NCBI GenBank assembly: GCA_905221605.1
Contig: CAJNDS010000372.1
Coordinates: forward strand, 1 to 45,000
From: Symbiodinium natans
Lineage: Eukaryota; Sar; Dinophyceae; Suessiales; Symbiodiniaceae
Length of the DNA stretch: 45,000 bases
Reading direction: 5' to 3'
This document shows, one piece after another, positions 38,898 to 45,000 of the stretch. A program made the translations under genes and the position numbers. Below the pieces are notes generated by a model. That model was not told the origin of the DNA. It searched no databases and worked only from the letters and a program-made list of their open reading frames with translations. Numbering within the stretch: position 1 is the first letter of the stretch; the number at the start of each line of letters is the position of its first letter.

Positions 38898-39047
38898 TTT
38901 AGGGTTCGGATTGAAGGGTTGGAAGGGTTGGAAGGCCTGGAATGGAAGGCATGGAAGGGTTGAAGGCTTGAAGGGTTGAAGGGTTGAAGGGTTGAAGGGT
39001 TGAAGGGTTGAAGGGTTGAAGGGTTGAAGGGTTGAAGGGTTGAATGG
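38898..39047. repeat. 8-bp array GGGTTGAA
   Basis: About ten exact GGGTTGAA units after GGTTGGAA-type remnants. On the minus strand it stays open as Ser-Thr-Leu-Gln-Pro-Phe-Asn-Pro repeats. Confidence 0.95.
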
Positions 39048-39587
39048 TTTTGGCTTGTGGGTTTCCCTTTAGGATGCCTATGAGAATGCGAAGGAGGGGG
39101 GGTCTTAGATGTACAGTACCCAACAGACAACAGCGAGGACCCTAATTTGGAGGACCTGCCCAAAACAAAGGAGCTTTAAGCTTGGAGTTTAGGGCGCCTT
39201 CTGCTGGCACTGTAGGGTTTGCGAGTGTATGAACTTGAAGCTTTAGGATTTAGGCGCAAGAAATAACAGGGCCGTGAGGGCTGTCTACGATGATCTCTGG
39301 CAGCTTCCGGCAGTCAGCGCCATGTGTGGGGGCTGCGCTGTGCGATGTTTCTGCAAGTCTGGAACAATTCAAGAAACCACCAAAATTCATGCTGATACTT
39401 CGGCCAAGAATGAACAGCAAGCTATACTTACACCCCCGAGATGCACGGGCCCTGGTCGTGGTCTCGAGGGTTTCGCGTGCATTGTCTCTGCCCTTGCAGG
39501 GTCCTGGAGGTTGCTGGGGGAGTCTTTTAAAACATCTCCCAGCACCTGGCTCAGAGCTGCCCCAAAAAAGCCCAGTTCACAGCCGGC

Positions 39588-39650
39588 CTAAACCCTAAAC
39601 CCTAAACCCTAAACCCAAAACCCCAAACCCCAAACCCTAAACCCTAAACC
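39588..39650. repeat. Telomere-like block, C-strand
   Basis: CCCTAAA with CCCAAAA and CCCCAAA variants. Confidence 0.85.
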
Positions 39651-39748
39651 GCCGCCGAAGCTACATCTTTGTGGCGTATGTGGTGGTCAGTCTGGGGTTG
39701 TCTCTGCAACAGCATGCAGCTGAGATCCGGGCCGTCATGCCACCGTCA

Positions 39749-40057
39749 TCAGCGATTAAACCCAAGTGCTCCAGGAGCATGAAGTGAACAATGGCCGACA
39801 CTGCCTGTGCTCGATGCGGCCCTGTGGACCATTCTCCAAAATTAGGGTTCCGTCTTTTGGGCCCCTATATAAGGCGGGAACCTTATAAGGACCCATGTGT
39901 GGCATGTAGCCATCTGAATGCCCCGGCCTTGGTGTCATCGCCCTTCTCATGCTCCGGAATTTGCCTGGTGAGGTCCTTGATCAACGGACCACCATTTCCA
40001 CACTCCCTCGCATGCCATGCCTCGGTTTCACACGCAGACGCACACAAAGGACGGCAT
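39749..40057 (-). CDS. Two exons of an unknown gene
   Basis: Exons 40057-39893 and 39833-39749. The first, after AAACAG, reads CRPLCASACETEAWHARECG then NGGPLIKDLTRQIPEHEKGD, DTKAGAFRWLHATHG, ending in phase 2. A 59-bp GTCCTT...TTGGAG intron is removed. The second continues MVHRAASSTGSVGHCSLHAP, GALGFNR, and TGA. Phase and composition agree on both sides. A plus-strand frame with an ATG (MADTACARCGPVDHSPK, 39791) overlaps and is the main alternative. 5' exons are missing and no family is recognised. Confidence 0.45.
39834..39892 (-). mobile_element. 59-bp introner-like intron
   Basis: Minus-strand GTCCTTATAAGGTTCCC...GAACCCTAATTTTGGAG. The core shares GGAACC/GGTTCC and CCTTATA with the other elements. 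Confidence 0.45.
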
Positions 40058-40283
40058 CTGTTTGATTCTCACGTCACCAGCATGCCAAGACTACTTCTGG
40101 TCAGGGCTTCTCCTGATGAATGCACTAGCATTGCAGCGATCTGCAAAGGAACACCAGAACCCTATCCCAGTGCTTCCCCTTTTTTGGGGTAGTTGGGAAA
40201 GAAGAACTATGTCCCCGATCTGAGAAAGTTGCAACACCACACAGCGGTCGTGCATGATCCTAATGACCATGCATGATCATAAT

Positions 40284-40315
<32 letters not shown>
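40284..40315. repeat. Poly-G tract of 32
   Basis: Longest of many G or C homopolymers in the window. Another (13 G) is at 40410-40422. No gene is supported from 40058 to 40490. Confidence 0.9.
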
Positions 40316-40317
<2 letters not shown>

Positions 40318-40494
40318 AAGCGCAGATTCGAGGCAGAATTTGAAGTTGACCTGAAAGCGCGGGGTCGAGTCTGAGCGTCAGGGGGTGCAGGGTTTTCGGT
40401 TTTTTTTTTGGGGGGGGGGGGGGTTTAAGGGTTGTGCGTGGCTTTCCAGAAACCCCGCTCTATTTGCAGTTTCTTGAACTCGCTCAAGTTCAGG

Positions 40495-40572
40495 AGGGTT
40501 TAGGGTTTAGGGTTTAAGGTTTAAGGTTTAGGGTTTAGGGTTTAGGGTTTAGGGTTTAGGGTTTAGGGCTTA
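40495..40572. repeat. Telomere-like block, G-strand
   Basis: TTTAGGG and TTTAAGG units. The following 40575-41080 contains a G-rich hairpin-like patch (40735-40810) but no secure gene. Confidence 0.9.
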
Positions 40573-41082
40573 AGGCTTTGGCTTTTAAAGGGTTGGTTCT
40601 GGGCCCCACCACGGAGTCGCAGCGCGGCCTTCTTGGTGCCTTGCCGGTGCATCTCCCGGGCGATGTTCCTGGAGTTGATGTGCCAGCGTATCGAGTCCTG
40701 ATGGAAGGAAATGGCTCCCCTCCCCCGAATAGTAAACCCCCCTAGACCCCAATATTCGATGCCCGCCATTATAGGTACTATATAGTCTATAGGGGGGGGG
40801 GGAGGGGGGGGATACTGTTGTTCTTGTCCTTGTGTTTTATTAATATCAGTCAGGACTATTCTTGGTATTCTGATTGTTATTGTGATTAGTGTTATGACTT
40901 TGACTGTCATTATTTTTCCTATGCTGGTACTTATGATTTTTAAAGCCTGAGACTCTCTTCTGGTCTCTGACCTGCTACCTCCGCTTCCAGCATGCCAAGG
41001 TGCATTCGACAGCTGCTCGGGTTTTAAATACCGCCTGCCGCAGCAGTGGAGTGCACAGGACAGGGAAAGTGCGAGTTGACAG

Positions 41083-41506
41083 GACAGTGCTGTGGCCAAG
41101 GTAGCGCAATGCGAGCCCTGCAGCCACTGTAACAACGACCAGTACCATGTGGGGGGTTCCGACATTAGGGGTACCCTATTGGGGTCCTTACTGTACGGGC
41201 ATCTCCTACTATTGGGGGCCCTACATTAAGGAGTCCCTTCGTAAACTCCCATGTCAACTTCAACTGGCAGTATGAGTAGGGACGATAGCCTTGCCCAGCC
41301 AGGATCACTGCTGCGCCGATTTTGGAGATTCTCCCAAAAGGCTTTGCAGATTATGCCTCGGGTGTGTGTGGGGGGGGGGGGGGGGGGGCGTTTCAGAATG
41401 CTGTGCAGAGTGCAAGACGCACAAAGCCTTCCAAGAAGTCGCCCAGCGGCGTTTGTTTTGGAAGTGTGGGGGGAGGTGGCGTGCGATCAACCCCAGCGCC
41501 CGCTGA
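41083..41506 (+). CDS. Cys-rich protein, two exons
   Basis: Exons 41083-41155 and 41280-41506. The first, after GTTGACAG, reads DSAVAKVAQCEPCSHCNNDQ then YHVG. The second, in phase, reads TIALPSQDHCCADFGDSPKR, LCRLCLGC, a poly-Gly run encoded by a G20 tract, then SECCAECKTHKAFQEVAQRR, LFWKCGGRWRAINPSAR and TGA. Repeated CxxC pairs (CEPCSHC, CRLCLGC, CCAEC) suggest metal binding. The G tract makes the frame beyond it unsure. Another frame there (AIAANQTKKEAMTIKEGDER) is also open. Confidence 0.42.
41156..41279 (+). mobile_element. Introner-like element, plus-strand intron
   Basis: Ends GGGGGGTTCCGACATTAGGG and CCCTTCGTAAACTCCC are inverted repeats. GT at 41156, acceptor GAGTAG (or GAG three bases earlier, also in phase). 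Confidence 0.55.
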
Positions 41507-41622
41507 CGATAGTCCGTCAAGTCCTTGCTATCGCAGCAAACCAAACTAAGAAAGAAGCAATGACAATCAAAGAAGGAGATGAGAGATCCGTGTGACTGTG
41601 ACATAAAGGATTGGAGAAACAG

Positions 41623-41990
41623 CTACAAAGCCAGCCCCAGCATCTGAAAGCAGCTGCCGATACTCCTCAGCTGAGACAGGGGCACTTGCATACAGTGTAG
41701 AGTGCACTCAAGACAAGTCGGGAATGTGACGGTCGGCCCAGCATTACGGCCAGGCTCCACCGTGTCCACCAAGGGCTGCGACTTGTCCAACCATTCGCCC
41801 TTCGCCAGGGCCTCTTCGGAGGGTTTACGATATTGGGGGCACCTTATTGGCCCTTGAAAATAAGTGGATCCTACCATGTGGGGGTAAAGGATTAGGGGTC
41901 CCTTCATTTTTGTAAACCCTCAGGATGGCAGAGAAACTTACAAAAATCAGCGGCACCCCCGCCTGGGGTAGCTTAGCCGACAGGATGCCA
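41623..41990 (-). CDS. Two 3' exons of an unknown gene
   Basis: Exons 41990-41918 and 41811-41623. Exon one begins after TGATTTTCAG and reads GILSAKLPQAGVPLIFVSFS then AILR, a hydrophobic stretch. The 106-bp element is removed in phase 0. Exon two reads ALAKGEWLDKSQPLVDTVEP, GRNAGPTVTFPTCLECTLHC, ending FQMLGLAL and TAG. Both sides look like one protein. No family is recognised. Upstream, 42000-42730 shows minus-strand frames (NVQVPSDYSMVLGDPLPRSL near 42400) that may be earlier exons but could not be joined. Confidence 0.5.
41812..41917 (-). mobile_element. Introner-like element, 106 bp
   Basis: On plus, GAGGGTTTACGATATTGGGG and TTTTTGTAAACCCTC are inverted ends. Minus-strand GTTTACA...TATCGTAAACCCTCCGAAGAG, with TCGTAAAC near the acceptor as a possible branch site. 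Confidence 0.65.
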
Positions 41991-42189
41991 CTGAAAATCA
42001 AAAAGTACCTGCCATGGGAGTCAAGGATGCTCTTGTGAAGGCTGTCCTGAAATTAAAGGGTCAAGTAACCCCACGTGAGTGTATGTTTACAGAGCTGTCA
42101 TGTACACGATGCGATGTCCAAGTTCGGGAACTGGAAGCATCCGTCCAAGCGGAACTCTCCCACGCCACGAGCTTGTTCGGGGGTTGGGG

Positions 42190-42310
42190 ATTGGGCAGTT
42201 CGAGAACCACGGTACGGTATTTGCGGGGGCTTGGGAACTAGGCAATTCGAGTACTACAGAATTAGCGAGGGTGGGGGAATTGAGCAGTTGAACAATTCGA
42301 GCACCAAGAG
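42190..42310. repeat. Three degenerate ~48-bp repeats
   Basis: GGGCAGTTCGAGAACCAC, TAGGCAATTCGAGTACTAC and GAACAATTCGAGCACC recur at about 48-bp spacing. Confidence 0.5.
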
Positions 42311-42736
42311 TCTCTTGCGCTCAAAACGCGCAAATCAGAGCGCGAGCACATGCGTGCTAAACCCTAAACATGTGAAGGCAAACCTTCCCTGTCCTGCCAC
42401 AATGGAGCCGAAGGGCAGGCTGCGTGGCAGCGGGTCTCCAAGGACCATAGAATAATCGCTGGGCACTTGTACGTTGCCAGAGCCTGAAGGTCGCACCTGC
42501 CACAGAACCATGTGAGGGCTGTTCCGAGGGTCCCTTTGCCTGGATGCGATAAGGGGTCGCTTCACCTAAGGTATCAGATCCCGCTGGGTGAGATGAACAA
42601 TACACTGCTGGCAAGGCGCTACATTTTCGTGCATGTGGTAGACCGGGGAATGCTGAATCAGCAGCTTGCCTTGCGCAGCGGACGCGTCGCGCAGCTGCGG
42701 CCAACACCCCCCGCAAAAACACACCCAACTAACGGG

Positions 42737-42879
42737 TACCCAAGAAGGGGAACATCAGGAAGTGGTGCCCAGAAAGGGGGCCAAGTATAAAGCTGCCCAA
42801 AAAGGGACCAAGCATAGAGGATGCCCAAAAATGGAACACGCCTGAAAGGGTACCTCAAAAAGGGGAGCATCAGCGCAGA
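42737..42879. repeat. 28-29-bp minisatellite, five units
   Basis: Units (T/G)(A/G)CCCA(A)AAAGGGG start at 42737, 42766, 42794, 42822 and 42851. Related in composition (GGTACC, GGGACC) to the introner cores. Confidence 0.75.
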
Positions 42880-42897
42880 GCGCCCGACCCTGAGCCC

Positions 42898-43092
42898 TTA
42901 AAAAGGAGCTGCCAGGTCACAGACGCAGTAGCCCTCGAGATGGTCAGCCTGCCAGAAGATCCGCACAGGCGAGGAGACTTGTAACCATGCTAGACGGCAC
43001 GTAAGGGGAAGAAGTACAGTTCTCATTGGTTCATAAGTACCATGAACCTCCAAGTAGAGCATTGTGTTTCTCATTGTGTGGGCTCTTGTCAT
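42898..43092 (-). CDS. Small ORF, 64 residues
   Basis: ATG at 43092: MTRAHTMRNTMLYLEVHGTY, EPMRTVLLPLTCRLAWLQVS, SPVRIFWQADHLEGYCVCDL, AAPF and TAA just before the minisatellite. Balanced composition with hydrophobic middle. No family is recognised. It could be a 5' exon with the splice missed. Confidence 0.4.
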   Translation of the reverse strand: MTRAHTMRNTMLYLEVHGTYEPMRTVLLPLTCRLAWLQVSSPVRIFWQADHLEGYCVCDLAAPF

Positions 43093-43188
43093 TGCGTTGA
43101 CGTCCTACGCGGGCCTACGCGTGAACTCATGCTTAGTACCTAGGCGCGGAGTATGTGCTTGATAATCGGCTACGCGGACCGCCAGGCC

Positions 43189-43383
43189 TCAAACAAAGCC
43201 ACACGCAACTGTTTTGGCTAGTAGGGTACTGGGGCGTTCTGCTACGTGTGGGGCTCTCTCCCCAGGCGCCTGTGCACTGAGACCTAGCCTACGCCGCGCC
43301 TCCGTGGAACTCCCTATATGAAAGCAGAAATGTTCAAGCGCTTTCCGAACCTCTGTAATTCCGACCGCCCCCTTCGTAAACAT
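43189..43383 (-). CDS. Small ORF, 64 residues
   Basis: ATG at 43383 starts MFTKGAVGITEVRKALEHFC then FHIGSSTEARRRLGLSAQAP and ends LLAKTVACGFV, TGA. It sits 96 bp upstream of the previous small frame on the same strand. No domain is recognised. Confidence 0.37.
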   Translation of the reverse strand: MFTKGAVGITEVRKALEHFCFHIGSSTEARRRLGLSAQAPGERAPHVAERPSTLLAKTVACGFV

Positions 43384-43658
43384 GCGTCGTAAACATGTGG
43401 TATGTGCAGAGTATATTTATACACCTACAACCTACACAGACCTACGCGCCCATATCATATGCTACATAGACGTGCCTACGCGCACCCGATGCAGACCAAC
43501 GCCCTGCAGGCAAAATGCTCCGCGGTCGTATCTATATGCTTTTTCATAGAGAAAGAAAGAAAACGCTGCTCAATCAGGGTTTAGGGCGTGGGTTTAGGCT
43601 TTAGTTTAGGGTTGTAGGAGTGTTTTCTTTTCGCTTCTTTGTGGCGGGGGAGGGGGCT

Positions 43659-43885
43659 TCAGGGCTGTTGGCCTTCACCTCCTCCGTCGGAAACGTCTGC
43701 ATCCAGGAGACCAGCCTGGAGAAAAGGAGCTCCTAAAGGCGGCTTGTAGGTAATTACTGAAAGCCGGGGTAAGCTTTGTAAACCCCTCTGCTCAGTTCCT
43801 CTTGTTATCCTCAGGTTTCCCAAGGTGGGGGAAGTGAGTAGGTCGTCGCCCCAATCTGCAAACCGCTCAACAGTCAGCCCTTCCT
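43659..43885 (-). CDS. Probable exon, acidic ends
   Basis: After CCTTGCAG the frame reads EGLTVERFADWGDDLLTSPT, LGNLRITRGTEQ, then crosses GAGGGGTTTACAAAGCTT (an introner-like end) and finishes APFLQAGLLDADVSDGGGEG, QQP, TGA. Both ends are clearly protein-like. The middle may be the scar of an element or a very short intron. Confidence 0.42.
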
Positions 43886-43969
43886 GCAAGGTTGGCAACT
43901 AGACGGGAGTCTGGAGGGTTTGTGGTTTGTCCTCAAGGATCAAAATCGGCTGCGACCAACAGCCAAAAA

Positions 43970-44038
43970 CCTAAACCCTAAACCCTAAACCCTAAACCCT
44001 AAACCCTAAACCCTAAACCCTAAACCCTAAACCCTAAA
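43970..44038. repeat. Telomere-like block, C-strand
   Basis: About nine CCCTAAA units. Confidence 0.95.
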
Positions 44039-44153
44039 AAGAAGAGCACAAGACCCTGGATGGCAACAGACTGTCAGGTCCAGAGCACGGCGCTTGCTTT
44101 GCCACTGTTATGGCCTTGGTAGTCGTTCAGGTCATAGCACAGGGGCCTAGTTC

Positions 44154-44408
44154 ATGGGTTGGGCCGTGCATGCTAGGATATGTTTGGGGATGATCTGGGG
44201 CGATTTGGGCTCCTGTATCAAGGGCGCAGGGCCCCTGAGTCCCACCGAAAGAAATTCATCCAAGATGTTTGGGGCTTCCGGCGTGAATGAAAGGCGTGCT
44301 TCGCAAACTTTTCCTCTTCCAACGACGGCAGATCACTCTGGCCAGCAAAAAAAAAAGCTTAGTTGTCACACTGTGCAGCTGGGATTCCATGTCGAAGTTG
44401 AAGCGTGA
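44154..44408 (+). CDS. ORF of 84 residues, unknown
   Basis: ATG at 44154: MGWAVHARICLGMIWGDLGS, then a polar part GPLSPTERNSSKMFGASGVN, ERRASQTFPLPTTADHSGQQ and a basic KKKLSCH from an A10 run, ending LGFHVEVEA, TGA. Composition supports coding. The A10 run means the frame after it could be shifted. No family is recognised. Confidence 0.4.
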   Translation: MGWAVHARICLGMIWGDLGSCIKGAGPLSPTERNSSKMFGASGVNERRASQTFPLPTTADHSGQQKKKLSCHTVQLGFHVEVEA

Positions 44409-44637
44409 CACCTGTTGTTTTGCCGGATCGGTGTTGTGAAGGTCTAGTGCAGGGTTTGGGTCCGGAAGACAAGAAGCAACTCAGTAGGCCCTGACAACAA
44501 GTCTGAAAGGTTTAAGGATGCGCCAGAGAGCAGGCCTGAAGGTAGGGGAATGTCAGGCAGTACTCCGTCCCGGCCAGCATGCAGGCATCCACAAACTGGT
44601 CCCTGGTCATATTCCTTGGGGAGGCGCTGTAGATATA

Positions 44638-44690
44638 TTTTAGGGGTTAGGGTTTAGGGTTTAGGGTTTTGAGTTTTGGGTTAGGGTAGC
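44638..44690. repeat. Telomere-like block, G-strand
   Basis: TTTAGGG units with TTTTGAG and TTAGGG variants. Confidence 0.8.
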
Positions 44691-44826
44691 GCGAGGGATT
44701 TATTAGGATTTCGGCAGCTGGCTCCTCCCCCGCGCGCAGGCACCCCAGGTTCCCTTGTCCCAATGCACATCGACGAATGGGTCTCAGGGTCTTGAAGCCG
44801 CGAAGCCGTGGCTTGGGCTTTGGGGT

Positions 44827-45000
44827 TCAAGGGCCTTCTGATGGTCTGCCAGGCCACCACTTCGCCAGAATGCAATCCAGATCTATCCAGTCGAAGCCGG
44901 AGGTGTGGAAATCGATGTTCACGATCTCAGAGCTCAGGCTGCTGGACTCAGAAAGCCACCCATGCCCTGAAACGTGCCCGGCAAAAGCGGGGGCGCCTGG
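44827..45000 (-). CDS. Partial terminal exon at window edge
   Basis: Open from the right edge: GAPAFAGHVSGHGWLSESSS, LSSEIVNIDFHTSGFDWIDL, DCILAKWWPGRPSEGP and TGA at 44827. Very protein-like, with an aromatic/acidic core (FDWIDLDCILAKWW). A rival minus frame (44681-44875) overlaps but is weaker. The rest of the gene lies outside the window. No family is recognised. Confidence 0.5.
   Translation of the reverse strand, partial: PGAPAFAGHVSGHGWLSESSSLSSEIVNIDFHTSGFDWIDLDCILAKWWPGRPSEGP

Noticed and set aside
38783-39163. Frame with (STLQPFNP) repeats
   Set aside because: Comes from the GGGTTGAA array. The flanks show no protein-like start.
40563-41165. Minus-strand frame of 200 codons
   Set aside because: Runs through telomere repeat, a poly-G tract (poly-Pro) and the antisense of the Cys-rich exon and an introner. 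No coherent protein character.
1-45000. Bacterial-type systems (operons, CRISPR, prophage, transposase ORFs)
   Set aside because: No direct-repeat/spacer array, no ribosome-binding-site spacing, no transposase or reverse-transcriptase motifs were seen. Gene structure is eukaryotic.

Overview
The window looks like nuclear DNA of a protist, most likely a dinoflagellate (possibly Symbiodiniaceae or a relative). The grounds are dozens of plant/alveolate-type telomere repeats (TTTAGGG/CCCTAAA) scattered inside the sequence, short genes on both strands, many very short introns, an intron-poor glycosyltransferase, a PPR-type organelle protein gene, and no operon-like spacing. A green alga with introner-type introns remains possible. 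No copy of the dinoflagellate spliced leader, no rRNA and no convincing tRNA was found. All exon calls are my own reading of reading frames, GT(GC)-AG borders and phase. Without transcripts they are hypotheses, and most proteins have no family I recognise.

Layout. 1-1.7 kb: an AT-rich degenerate satellite, then C-rich and G-rich tracts in inverted orientation. 2.6-13.2 kb: exons of about ten genes, mostly on the minus strand, including a possible nucleotide-cyclase C-terminus (5.7-6.3 kb), a basic K/R-rich protein (7.1-7.4 kb) and a PPR protein broken by one frameshift (11.4-12.4 kb). 13.7-22.6 kb: small genes on both strands set among long telomere-like arrays. 22.6-24.05 kb: an 8-mer array and a 1 kb ATTATTACT microsatellite abutting the stop codon of a gene with an MGAIGC start. 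25.0-27.0 kb: an unknown gene and the best gene of the window, a 422-residue GT4-type glycosyltransferase. 29.2-30.6 kb: an intact 277-codon gene whose 5' end is duplicated exactly 1,041 bp downstream. 30.7-34 kb: a possible zinc-finger exon, a three-exon gene and a two-exon gene. 33.7-39 kb: CAT-rich and telomere-like arrays around a two-exon gene. 39.7-45 kb: small genes on both strands, and a gene running off the right edge.

Main discovery. About 20 miniature inverted-repeat elements of roughly 60-125 bp recur through the window. They are not database-checked. Their ends carry related motifs (GGGGTTTACGA / TCGTAAACCCC, or GGGAATGAGGGAATAAGGTAC). In at least ten places, on both strands, removing the element at GT...AG borders joins two open frames in the correct phase. 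They behave like introner elements, that is, transposon-like sequences that create introns. A second theme is the telomere-like arrays, in at least six unit sizes (7, 8, 9 and 11 bp), alternating in orientation, flanking exons, supplying stop codons and sometimes staying open as Pro/Lys-rich reading frames. A third is that several otherwise good frames are broken at homopolymers, which suggests residual assembly errors.
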